Below are positions 25,963 to 33,913 of a stretch of DNA of 64,000 bases, one piece after another (positions within the stretch are counted from its first letter, which is position 1; each line of letters opens with the position of its first letter). The DNA is taken from assembly GCF_001306175.1 (NCBI RefSeq), contig NZ_LGKN01000005.1, positions 620,001-684,000 of the forward strand, written 5' to 3'. The notes beneath the pieces were generated by a model. The model was not told where the DNA came from, made no database searches, and saw nothing but the letters and a program-made list of their open reading frames with translations. Position numbers and translations under genes: made by a program. Origin of the DNA: Ardenticatena maritima. Its GTDB lineage: Bacteria; Chloroflexota; Anaerolineae; Ardenticatenales; Ardenticatenaceae.

Positions 25963-27246
25963 ATGCTATACGGACGTGTTTGGCGCGGCGTGTTGGCGGG
26001 GATTGTGGCGCTGTTGGCGTTCTTGATTGGGCAGAGTGAACACCAGACGCCTCTTGTGCACGCGGGAACGCCCGGCGTGATTCCGAACTCGTTTATCGTC
26101 ATTTTGAATGCGCGCGAGGATGCGGAGCGTGTGGCTGATGAGATGCAGCGGGTGCATGCGCTGCGTGTGGGGCATGTCTATCGCCATGCGGTACGTGGCT
26201 TTGCGGTGACGATGTCCCCCGAGCGCGCCGAAGCCTTGAAACGCGACCCACGGGTGAAGGCGGTGCTGTCCAATCAAACCTTTGTGTTGGAAGGGAAACC
26301 GTGCCGCTTGAACTGCGGCGGTGGTGGGAGCAGTACCGATTCTGGACCGCAGACAGTGCCACCAGGGATTGCCCGCATTGGCGCGACGGTGAGCAGTGTC
26401 GTGGCGGGGGACGGAACGGGCATGGTGGATGTGGATGTGGCGGTGATTGATAGCGGCATTGATGTTGATCATCCCGACTTGAACGTGGTTGGTGGGTATA
26501 ACTGTTTGGGCGGGCCCAAGCGGCAGTTTGACGACGGCTACGGGCATGGGACGCATGTGGCGGGCATTATTGGGGCGCGCGATAACGGCTTTGGTGTTGT
26601 GGGTGTTGCGCCCGGTGCGCGTTTGTGGGCTATCAAGGTGTTCAATGATTTGGGTTATGGGACGAGCGAGAGTTTGCTGTGTGGTGTTGATTGGGTTGCG
26701 GCGCATGCCGGGCGGATAGACGTAGCCAATATGAGCATGAGCGGCATTGGTGAAGAGGGGACGTGTACGGACGCCGGACTGCATGAAGCCATTTGCAATG
26801 CGGTTGCCGCCGGGGTGACGTTTGTGGTGGCAGCCGGCAATTTTGCGGCGGATGCCGGCAATTACATTCCCGCTCGCTACGATGAAGTGATAACTGTTTC
26901 AGCCATCGCAGATTACGATGGGAAGCCGGGCGGATTGGGAACATCTACCGACTGCACAACCCCGGACGATGGATGGGCGGCGTTCAGCGATTATGGCGCT
27001 GATGTTGATTTGACGGCGCCGGGCGTGTGCGTCTATTCGACATACAAGGATGGTGGGTATGCAGTGATGAGCGGGACGTCCATGGCGGCGCCTCATGTCG
27101 CCGGCGCCGCGGCGCTTTACCGCGCCACACATCCGTATGCTTCGCCGGCTGATGTGCAGGCGGCTTTGGTTGCCAGCGGGACGTACGATTGGACAGGCGA
27201 CCCGGACGGTATGCAAGAGCCGCTGGTCAATGTGTCCGGCTATTGA
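25963..27246 (+). CDS. Secreted subtilisin-like serine protease (S8)
   Basis: 427-residue preproprotease. The signal peptide is about residues 1-34 (VLAGIVALLAFLIG core, cleavage near VHA-G). An inhibitor_I9-like propeptide follows (VIPNSFIVILNARED to VKAVLSNQTFV). Catalytic residues: Asp in AVIDSGIDVDHPDL, His in GYGHGTHVAGIIG, oxyanion Asn in VVAAGNFA, Ser in MSGTSMAAPHVAGAAAL. Six Cys residues hint at disulphides, typical of extracellular proteinase-K-like enzymes. ATG 25963 (GGGAGGG upstream) is preferred to the GTG at 25927. Monocistronic, ended by a hairpin at 27293. Confidence 0.93.
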   Translation: MLYGRVWRGVLAGIVALLAFLIGQSEHQTPLVHAGTPGVIPNSFIVILNAREDAERVADEMQRVHALRVGHVYRHAVRGFAVTMSPERAEALKRDPRVKAVLSNQTFVLEGKPCRLNCGGGGSSTDSGPQTVPPGIARIGATVSSVVAGDGTGMVDVDVAVIDSGIDVDHPDLNVVGGYNCLGGPKRQFDDGYGHGTHVAGIIGARDNGFGVVGVAPGARLWAIKVFNDLGYGTSESLLCGVDWVAAHAGRIDVANMSMSGIGEEGTCTDAGLHEAICNAVAAGVTFVVAAGNFAADAGNYIPARYDEVITVSAIADYDGKPGGLGTSTDCTTPDDGWAAFSDYGADVDLTAPGVCVYSTYKDGGYAVMSGTSMAAPHVAGAAALYRATHPYASPADVQAALVASGTYDWTGDPDGMQEPLVNVSGY

Positions 27247-27292
27247 GCTGCGGAGCGCCCCTGTGCGTCGGGGCGTGCTGGTGGAATGCAAA

Positions 27293-27324
27293 ACGCGGCG
27301 CTCATCGAGAGCGCCGCGTGTGCG
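27293..27324. terminator. Intrinsic terminator
   Basis: ACGCGGCGCT-7 bases-AGCGCCGCGT with GTGCGTTTTT after it on the plus strand, downstream of the subtilase gene; convergent with the MBL gene. Confidence 0.8.
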
Positions 27325-27342
27325 TTTTTGCGGAACAACACG

Positions 27343-28236
27343 CTAGGCAGTGGCCTGCTGTTCTTTCAACTCCGTATACATGCGCATCAGATTCGCCTGG
27401 TGCATATACCGCACCAGCCCGTCAAGCGGAATACTGCTGATGCTGCTTTTGCGTTCTTCCGTATCAAATGCGCAATCTTCGGGAATGCTGTCGGTAATGG
27501 CGGCGCGCACGTCCTCAACGTCCAAAAGCGCCTGCGCTTTTTCATGGAGACAATCCAGGTATTGCATCTGGTCTTGGAGGATGTAGGGAATTTCGCCCCG
27601 CAACAGCACGTCGCCATGCCCCTGGACAATCGCTTCCAGGTTCATTTCGCGAATGCGCTGCAAAGTGTGGTAGAGCGTCTGCCAATCCCCCCAGGCATTG
27701 CGCGGCACGTTGGGGTCCCACGTGAAGTAGGGGACAGGCAACACCGCATCACCGGCGATGAGCACACGATTGCCCTCGATGATAACCCCGATGTTGTCGG
27801 GGGTGTGCCCGGGCAAGTGGAGCAGGTAGAGCAGGTGATTGCCCAGGCGAAGGGCGAGTTCGTGGTCGAAAACAATGTTGGGAATCACCAGTTCGACCTC
27901 TTCGAGGGCAGGGTTTTCGGCTTTGGCGGCGTTGAGCGCCTCTTGCCCGAATGTGAGCAGAAACTCGCGGCAACGGCGATGCGCAATCACATGCGCTTCG
28001 GGATAGAGGTACGTGCCGTTGACGTGGTCGGCGTGGAAGTGTGTGTTGATGACATAGCGCACCCCCTCGGGACTTCGCCGGCGCACAAAAGCGGCCATTT
28101 CGCGGCTTTCTTCGGGGAGCGGCAACGTATCAATGAGAATCGCTCCTTCTTCCGTCAGAATCGCAGTTGCCGTCACGTGGGCGTAGATTTCACTTGTAAA
28201 GATGTAAATGTCCTCGGCAATTCGTTCTGTGCGCAT
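27343..28236 (-). CDS. Metallo-beta-lactamase-fold hydrolase
   Basis: A 297-residue MBL-fold protein. Metal motifs are all present: INTHFHADHVNG (HxHxDH), HLPGHTPDNIG, LIAGDAVLP and VQGHGDVL. The layout resembles glyoxalase II and quinolone/lactonase-type enzymes. A C-terminal 60-residue helical tail (KAQALLDVEDVRAAI onward) is extra. No signal peptide. ATG 28236 (GGAG upstream) is preferred to an upstream codon at 28269 in a run of Arg codons. Substrate unknown. Confidence 0.85.
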   Translation of the reverse strand: MRTERIAEDIYIFTSEIYAHVTATAILTEEGAILIDTLPLPEESREMAAFVRRRSPEGVRYVINTHFHADHVNGTYLYPEAHVIAHRRCREFLLTFGQEALNAAKAENPALEEVELVIPNIVFDHELALRLGNHLLYLLHLPGHTPDNIGVIIEGNRVLIAGDAVLPVPYFTWDPNVPRNAWGDWQTLYHTLQRIREMNLEAIVQGHGDVLLRGEIPYILQDQMQYLDCLHEKAQALLDVEDVRAAITDSIPEDCAFDTEERKSSISSIPLDGLVRYMHQANLMRMYTELKEQQATA

Positions 28237-28361
28237 AGAAACTCCGCAACCCCGTCGTCTTCTTCTCAATGCACGCTACAACCATAAAACGAAACAATGG
28301 AAAAGGCAATAGACATTGCACGTGGTGGCGTGGTTTTATGGTGCTCTTGACAAACGAGAAA

Positions 28362-28387
28362 GCCACCGGACGGGTTCCCCCGGTGGC
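28362..28387 (-). terminator. Terminator-like hairpin at the 3' end of the candidate 6S RNA
   Basis: GCCACCGG...CCGGTGGC followed on the minus strand by TTTCTCGTTT. It lies just after the folded RNA region and upstream of the MBL gene. Confidence 0.65.
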
Positions 28388-28395
28388 TCTCAGGC

Positions 28396-28573
28396 GTTTC
28401 TCCACCGGGCCGTGTGGCTGGCGACGTGTGCGAACCCGTGTACACACGGTGGGCGCGTAACCAGCGCATTGCTCGGCCGAAGCCGCTCGCTGCGCTTCTG
28501 CGGAAATCCGCGCCCTTTGAGTAGGTGTTGGCGCAACGTGGCCCAGCACTTCACGTACCCGGTCGGGAAACGC
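28396..28573 (-). ncRNA. ssrS: Candidate 6S RNA (ssrS)
   Basis: No protein fits this stretch, yet it has a strong promoter, a terminator and a long rod-like fold. Outer stem: CCGGG, CGT, GTG and CTGG on the 5' side pair with CCCGG, ACG, CAC and CCAG on the 3' side, followed by ACGT/TGCG with its partners. A large central bubble follows, whose 3' strand carries a small hairpin (CCGTGT-ACACGG). The upper arm is GGGCGCG/CGCGCCC, GCGCA/TGCGC and a CGGC-TTCG-GCCG cap. Length (about 175) and the open central bubble with a side hairpin are the hallmarks of 6S RNA, which binds sigma-70 RNA polymerase in stationary phase. Ends are approximate. RNase P RNA and tmRNA signatures are absent. Confidence 0.68.
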
Positions 28574-28579
28574 AACGTC

Positions 28580-28607
28580 ATTATAGAAGGAGATGGGGAA
28601 GAAGCAA
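28580..28607 (-). promoter_or_regulatory. Promoter of the candidate 6S RNA
   Basis: Minus strand TTGCTT (28602-28607), 16-base spacer, perfect TATAAT (28580-28585). The predicted start near 28573 is just before the outer stem of the RNA. Confidence 0.7.
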
Positions 28608-28619
28608 GCCGCGTTGCCT

Positions 28620-29375
28620 TCAAGTATTGGAGGATTGCCGAGACGCCAACATGGGTGGGCGAAAGAAGAGCCCGCCGAAAAGCAGCGGTTCAAGCAGGAG
28701 ATGGAGCGCCAAAGCCGGCAGGGCGGACCCACTGAGCGCAAAGCCGACTGCGGCAATGAAGAGGCTTTGCACACGAAAAAGGGGGTGCAGGGCAAGGTGT
28801 GGGCGTTGCATGCGCCGCCACCATGCCGGATCAAGCAACCATTCAAGCAGCACGAGCAGAACTCCAACCGCTACGGCGCTGCTCCCGACTCCAAAAACCA
28901 GCCCGATAGCGCGGTAGAACGCCCAATGGGTGTGTACCAGTAGAATATCCGGCCAGAAGAGGAAAAGCCCAAAGGGAGCGCGCCAGGCCAGGCTTTCAGG
29001 GGGCGGTGTGGTGGAGCCCCAGGTAGAGGCGGCGTGGGCAAACACCGCCATGCTGAGAAGCGTCAATCCGGCAAGCGGTGGGAGTGTTTGTCGCCACGCT
29101 TCACGGGACGGCCATACCAAGCCCAGTTCGTGCGGGAACAGAAGCCCGCTGAGGAGCGCGACGTAGGGAATGCCAACATAGACCAACCACCGCAGCGTGG
29201 TGCGGATGCCCGAACGCGCCAGGAACGCACGCCACCGGACGGCGCGGCGGCTACGTCGGGAGGGAGCGCCGCGCAATTCAAGCGACAGCCAGCGCACGCC
29301 GCTTCGGGCGAGGAGTGTGCCCACCAGGAGCACCAACAGCCATATCTGACGCGACCAGCCGGCAAGCAGGCTCAT
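28620..29375 (-). CDS. Integral membrane protein of unknown function
   Basis: 251 residues with about six hydrophobic segments and a basic loop after the first (RGAPSRRSRRAVRWRA). No catalytic motif is recognised. The start overlaps the histidine kinase stop by 4 bases, so they are coupled and may form a signalling pair. The stop lies 13 bases before the -35 of the candidate 6S RNA. Confidence 0.65.
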   Translation of the reverse strand: MSLLAGWSRQIWLLVLLVGTLLARSGVRWLSLELRGAPSRRSRRAVRWRAFLARSGIRTTLRWLVYVGIPYVALLSGLLFPHELGLVWPSREAWRQTLPPLAGLTLLSMAVFAHAASTWGSTTPPPESLAWRAPFGLFLFWPDILLVHTHWAFYRAIGLVFGVGSSAVAVGVLLVLLEWLLDPAWWRRMQRPHLALHPLFRVQSLFIAAVGFALSGSALPALALHLLLEPLLFGGLFFRPPMLASRQSSNT

Positions 29376-31030
29376 AGCGGGACAAAGAGGCTGACGGTTG
29401 TCCCTTGTCCGGGGGCGCTTTCGATGTCGAGAACGCCGTTGATGATTTCGGCGCGTTCGCGCATGTTGACCATGCCCAAACTGGTACGCCGCCCGTATTG
29501 CCCAAGCACTTCTTCAACGTCGAAACCCGGCCCTTCATCTTGCACCTGGACAAGCAAGCCGCGCGCCGTTCGTTCGAGGCGCACGGTGATGGGCGCCCCC
29601 TTGGCGTGCTTTTTCGCGTTGCCCACGGCTTCTTGCACAATGGCGAAGACGGTTTGTTCGAGCGTATCGTCCATTTTGGGGAGTGGGTCGGCGTAGAGCG
29701 TGATGTTCAGGTTGTCTTGTTCACGCAGGCGCTTCACGTACTGTTCAAGCGCGGGAACCAGCCCTTCGGTTTCCAGCACCACCGGGCGGAGCGTGAACAT
29801 GAGTGTGCGCAATTCTTGCGCTGTTTGCAGCGCGTTTTCGCGCAATTGCTGCAACTCTTCGGGCGCGCGGTCGGGCTGGTTGCGCAGCAGCGCCATGATG
29901 AAATCGGCTTGCATAGCGATGGCCGCCACCCGCTGGACGGGACCATCGTGCAAATCACGCGCCATTTTGTGCCGCCAATCCTCTTCGTCCGCCAAAATTT
30001 CTTCACGATTGCGCTGTAATTCGAGCGCCATTTTTTGCGTGTGGAGCGACAAACTCACAAGGTTGGCGAGGGCGCGCACGTAGGTGATGGCGCGGTCTTC
30101 TTCGATATTGGGGCGTTTGCGCAGCCCAAAGACCATGACGCCGTACACGTCGAGCCGCATGTAGAGCGGGACAACCAGCAACCAGTGCTGGCGCAGCATG
30201 GGGAATTCGCGCCCCACTTCGATGTCGGCTTGCACCACCTGGATTTGCCCCGTGTTGAAGGCTTCTTGCAGGGAGGCGAATTGGACGCGCCGCCCAAACC
30301 ACGTGGCTTCGATTTTGTGGGTGGCGACAACCAGCAATTGGTTGACGTCTGTGGGGCTGAAGGTGAATCCGATAGCGCGGACTGTGCCGCCGTAGGCCGA
30401 TTCGAGCACTTTGGCGGCGTTTTGCAAGCCCGCTTCGATAATCGGCCCGACACCTGAGAGCGTGGGCAACTGCTCGGTGAGCGTTGTGACGGCGTTCGCG
30501 CCGATTTCATCATCCACATTGTTGGATGCCGAGAGTTGCCCGATGCCGCCGAGCAGAAGTTCATGCCATGCCAGCACCAGGAAGAGCACCAGCACCCCCA
30601 GCCACCAGACACCGATGCTGACGATGGCTTCATTGCCTTGCGGCAGACGGTTCAATGTGAGGTCAAGCAGGGCGAGCAGCGCGAGGGCGGCAAAGCCGTA
30701 GCGCGCTTCAAAGTGGCGCGCCAGCCAGAACGCCGGCGCGAGCGAGAGCATGACAAGCACATTGGCGAGTGTGCCTTGGGCGACGTGCAACACCAGCAGA
30801 AGCAAAATCCCGTCGGCGAGAAAGGCGAGCTCGCGCCCGCGACGGGCGGGCAAGCGGGGCACAACAAGCGTCAGCAAGGCGATGAGGTGGGCGCCCAACG
30901 CCCCCAAAATCGTCCAGCGCCCGAAGGGAATGGTATCGCGCAGGGGAATGGCGACCAACAGAACAACCATCAGCCAGACGACATGGACCAACCAAGCCGC
31001 TACTTCGGTTTGTTCAACCGGACGTTTCAT
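29372..31030 (-). CDS. NarL-type sensor histidine kinase
   Basis: 552 residues: six predicted transmembrane helices in the first 160, a GAF-like domain (about 190-345), HisKA_3 with the phospho-acceptor in HKMARDLHDGPVQRVAAIAM, then HATPase_c (AVGNAKKHAKGAPITVRLE N-box, DEGPGFDVEEV G1, TSLGMVNMRERAEII G2). This is the LiaS/DegS-like branch that normally phosphorylates a LuxR-type regulator. No response regulator is adjacent, so the partner is elsewhere. The signal is probably membrane-related or a GAF ligand; not readable. The downstream membrane protein gene overlaps by 4 bases. Confidence 0.92.
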   Translation of the reverse strand: MKRPVEQTEVAAWLVHVVWLMVVLLVAIPLRDTIPFGRWTILGALGAHLIALLTLVVPRLPARRGRELAFLADGILLLLVLHVAQGTLANVLVMLSLAPAFWLARHFEARYGFAALALLALLDLTLNRLPQGNEAIVSIGVWWLGVLVLFLVLAWHELLLGGIGQLSASNNVDDEIGANAVTTLTEQLPTLSGVGPIIEAGLQNAAKVLESAYGGTVRAIGFTFSPTDVNQLLVVATHKIEATWFGRRVQFASLQEAFNTGQIQVVQADIEVGREFPMLRQHWLLVVPLYMRLDVYGVMVFGLRKRPNIEEDRAITYVRALANLVSLSLHTQKMALELQRNREEILADEEDWRHKMARDLHDGPVQRVAAIAMQADFIMALLRNQPDRAPEELQQLRENALQTAQELRTLMFTLRPVVLETEGLVPALEQYVKRLREQDNLNITLYADPLPKMDDTLEQTVFAIVQEAVGNAKKHAKGAPITVRLERTARGLLVQVQDEGPGFDVEEVLGQYGRRTSLGMVNMRERAEIINGVLDIESAPGQGTTVSLFVPL

Positions 31031-31135
31031 AGGGTTTCACCTTGTGGTGCTTGTTGTTGGCATGGGTTTCACCGGTACAACCTGCGCCAGATAATAGCAT
31101 GAGCGCGCAAAAATGAAACTTGGCGGCGGTGTGGC

Positions 31136-31960
31136 TTATTGACTGTCCAAGAAACACTTGATGCCGTTGACAATCCCTGTCGCCAGGCGGTCTTGCTCAT
31201 TCGTGAGCATGTCGCGGTCGTGATACAAAAATCCCAATTCGATAATGGCGGCGGGGGTTTGTGGATGAATGCGATAAAACGCATGGTAGCCGGTCATGTT
31301 GTGGGTGATGCTACCGGGGTGGCGGGGTAATCCTGTGGCGCGTTCGTAAGCGTCGTAGAGACACGCCACGAGACGGTCTTCTGTTTCGGGGATGACGCTG
31401 GTGGCGGCGCGCGCTACTTTGAAGCCGGTGGCTCCTTCAAACGTCACGCACGAGTCCACATGCACCGAGACGAGTGCGTCGGCTTGATAGCCGTTCAGCA
31501 GGGGGTCGAATTCGGCGAGCAAATCGGCTTGATAGCCCTCGCTGCGCAGTTGTGCCACAATTTTGCGCGAGACCGCCAGCGTGATATCCACTTCTTGCAA
31601 GCCCGTATCTTCGCAGATGGCGCCGCTGTCGTTTTGCCAATGCCCGGCGATGATGCCAATACGCGGCACGTGGGGCGTCGGTGTAGGGAGAGGGGTCGCG
31701 GTTGGGAGTGGCGTGGGGGGGTATGCCGGGGTCGGGGTGTAGGCGCTGACGATGACCAGCGGCGTTGATGGGGGCGTGGATGCGGAAGAGGAAGCCCCCG
31801 GCCAGACCCAAAAGAAGAGCACAAGCACGAGCAGATTGACGGCCAGGCTAAACGCCAAAAAGCCGTGTGCGATGGCTTCAAGGATGTGGCGGCGCAAACC
31901 GCCACGCGGGCGACGGCGCCGCCGCCCGCGTGGCATAGGTTCAAACCGGTCGTAGGACAT
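31136..31960 (-). CDS. N-acetylmuramoyl-L-alanine amidase (Amidase_3)
   Basis: 274 residues: basic N-terminus, one transmembrane helix (about 33-53) as signal anchor, a Pro/Thr-rich linker (TPTPAYPPTPLPTATPLP) and an Amidase_3 zinc domain. Metal and catalytic residues: His in IIAGHWQND, Glu in GLQEVDITL, His in SVHVDSC, Glu in AIIELGFL. It cleaves the amide between muramic acid and the peptide stem in the cell wall; an extracytoplasmic, membrane-tethered enzyme. The gene follows the antiporter by 11 bases. Confidence 0.9.
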   Translation of the reverse strand: MSYDRFEPMPRGRRRRRPRGGLRRHILEAIAHGFLAFSLAVNLLVLVLFFWVWPGASSSASTPPSTPLVIVSAYTPTPAYPPTPLPTATPLPTPTPHVPRIGIIAGHWQNDSGAICEDTGLQEVDITLAVSRKIVAQLRSEGYQADLLAEFDPLLNGYQADALVSVHVDSCVTFEGATGFKVARAATSVIPETEDRLVACLYDAYERATGLPRHPGSITHNMTGYHAFYRIHPQTPAAIIELGFLYHDRDMLTNEQDRLATGIVNGIKCFLDSQ

Positions 31961-31971
31961 GGTTTACCCGT

Positions 31972-33795
31972 TCATGAAGCCGTTTCGGGCGCGTTGATGC
32001 CGGCGCGGCGGGCTTCTTTTTCCAGCACCAGCGCCACCAGTTTCCACCCAGGTTCAGGTTGGAAGGGTTCATCGGTCGTGGCGACGATGACTTTTTTACC
32101 GCGGAACGCCAGAAGCGGCAAAGCGTAGTCGCCCCATACTTGGCGGTACTCGTCGCAGGTGAATTTTTCGGTTAGCAACGTGGCTTTGATGACACCGCCG
32201 CGTTGCATGAGAGATTCCAATGTCTCGTAGGTCGCGCGTTCATCGAACAGAATGCGCCCCATCAAGCCGCTGGCAAACTCTTGCCCGTTTTCCTCGCGTG
32301 GGGGCAATTGGTACACCTTGCGTGCGCCGAACGTATCGCGCATGTGCACGCAGGCGAGCGCGTTGGCTTCATCGTTGCTGGTGAGCGCCAGGAAATGCCC
32401 CAGCCCACTCAGGCTCAGGTCTTCTTGCACACTTTCCGAGAGCAGATTGCCCTGGTGCGCCTCTAACCCCTCGATACGAGCCGCGCGCACATTGTGGCGG
32501 TTGGTATCAACCAGCAACACATTGAAGCCGTTTTCTTTAAGCAGTTTGGCAAGCGCACGGGCAAACGCTGTCGCGCCCATCATCAAGAAGCCTTGTGGGT
32601 CTGCTTCGGCGACGCCCAGGCGTTGCGCCACCCACTTGGCGGTGCTGCCATGCAGAAAGACCGTGCCGACGATGACCAGGAAGGTGAGGGGGGCGAGGAT
32701 GGCGGCTTCCGCATACCCCAATTCTTCCAGGCGGAACGCAAAGAGCGAGGAAACCGATGCTGCGACGATACCGCGCGGCGCGACCCACGAGAGGAAAAGC
32801 CGCTCATTGCGCGAAAGGTCGCTGTTCAGGGTGCTGACCCAAATGCTGAGTGGGCGCAGGATGAAGAGCACAACACCCAGCAAGAGCAAACTGTTCACCC
32901 CCAGCAGGCTCAATTGCTCGAAGCTGACATTTGCCGCAAGGATGATGAACAATGTGGAGATGAGCAGGATGCTGATGCGCTCCTTGAAATGCCACATGTC
33001 ATGCAGCTGGTGCAAACCGCTGTTGGCCAGCACCACCCCCATCACGGTGACGGCGAGCAACCCCGATTCCGATTGCAAAACGTCGGAAAGGGCAAAGACG
33101 CCGATCACCATCGCCAGCGCAAAGAGTTCGTTCAAGTAGTCGGGCACCCAGTAGCGTTTGATGAGAAAGGCGGTGATGTAGCCGCTCAACAAGCCCAAAA
33201 CCAGCCCGATGATCATGATGCGGGCGAAGGTGCTGATGGCAATGAGCGACGGGTTGCCGAGGGGACCTTCGGCAATGATGATGTCGAAGATGATGACGGC
33301 GAGCAGGGCGCCGATGGGGTCAATGAGGATGCCTTCCCACTTCAAAATTGAGGCGACGCGCTGTGTTGGGCGGATGTTGCGCAGCAGCGGACCGATGACG
33401 GTGGGGCCGGTTACGACGATGAGCGCCCCGAACAAGAAGGAAATCAGCCAGGGAAGCCCAATCAACAGCCGGGCGGCGAGTGCACCCCCAACCAGCGTGA
33501 CCAGCGCGCCGACAGTGATCAGGTTGCGCACAACGCCCCGTAAACGGCGAATTTCGCGGAATTCGAGCGTGAGCGCCCCTTCAAACAGGATGATGGCGAC
33601 GGAGAGCGAGATGGAAGGAAAGAAAAGTTCTCCCAGCAATTCGCGGGGGTGCAGCCAGTCGAAGACCGGACCAACAAGGAAGCCGGTAATGAGTAGTGGC
33701 AAAATAGCGGGGATTTTCAGCCGCCAGGCAAGCCATTGGCACCCAATCCCCAGCACAACGATACCAGCAAGAACCAAAATGGTGTGGTGTTCCAT
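31972..33795 (-). CDS. CPA1-type Na+/H+ antiporter with C-terminal TrkA_N-like domain
   Basis: 607 residues. Residues 1-400 form 12-13 transmembrane helices of the NhaP/CPA1 family, with the ion-binding region GILIDPIGALLAVI (ND/D-type motif) and LFGALIVVTGPTVIGPLL. Residues about 410-530 form a Rossmann-like TrkA_N domain (MMGATAFARALAKLLKENGF, VDTNRHNVRAARIEGLEAHQGNL) that may sense nucleotides, and a further C-terminal regulatory segment ends the chain. It exports Na+ or K+ against protons. The gene precedes the amidase by 11 bases; no functional link is obvious. Confidence 0.9.
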   Translation of the reverse strand: MEHHTILVLAGIVVLGIGCQWLAWRLKIPAILPLLITGFLVGPVFDWLHPRELLGELFFPSISLSVAIILFEGALTLEFREIRRLRGVVRNLITVGALVTLVGGALAARLLIGLPWLISFLFGALIVVTGPTVIGPLLRNIRPTQRVASILKWEGILIDPIGALLAVIIFDIIIAEGPLGNPSLIAISTFARIMIIGLVLGLLSGYITAFLIKRYWVPDYLNELFALAMVIGVFALSDVLQSESGLLAVTVMGVVLANSGLHQLHDMWHFKERISILLISTLFIILAANVSFEQLSLLGVNSLLLLGVVLFILRPLSIWVSTLNSDLSRNERLFLSWVAPRGIVAASVSSLFAFRLEELGYAEAAILAPLTFLVIVGTVFLHGSTAKWVAQRLGVAEADPQGFLMMGATAFARALAKLLKENGFNVLLVDTNRHNVRAARIEGLEAHQGNLLSESVQEDLSLSGLGHFLALTSNDEANALACVHMRDTFGARKVYQLPPREENGQEFASGLMGRILFDERATYETLESLMQRGGVIKATLLTEKFTCDEYRQVWGDYALPLLAFRGKKVIVATTDEPFQPEPGWKLVALVLEKEARRAGINAPETAS

Positions 33796-33869
33796 GTACG
33801 TGCGTACTCCTCTGTTTTTTCTTGGTGTCAGACACGCTCAATCGTAGCATGAAGTGATAGGCAAGAAAA

Positions 33870-33891
33870 GAGGGCGCCTCAAAGCGCCCTC
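33870..33891 (-). terminator. Intrinsic terminator of the 33.9-45.9 kb operon
   Basis: GAGGGCGC-6 bases-GCGCCCTC followed on the minus strand by TTTTCTTG, 22 bases past the stop of the 1602-codon gene. Confidence 0.85.
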
Positions 33892-33913
33892 GTGTGAGAT
33901 GGGCTGGTTTGGG

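Noticed and set aside
28396-28573. RNase P RNA or tmRNA as alternatives for the structured RNA.
   Set aside because: It lacks the GAGGAAAGTCC core of RNase P RNA and the tag ORF and tRNA-like end of tmRNA; length and open-centre rod fit 6S RNA better.
28190-28867. A 225-codon minus-strand open frame across 28.2-28.9 kb.
   Set aside because: It runs through the candidate 6S RNA, its promoter and the end of the membrane protein gene in another frame; composition is not protein-like.
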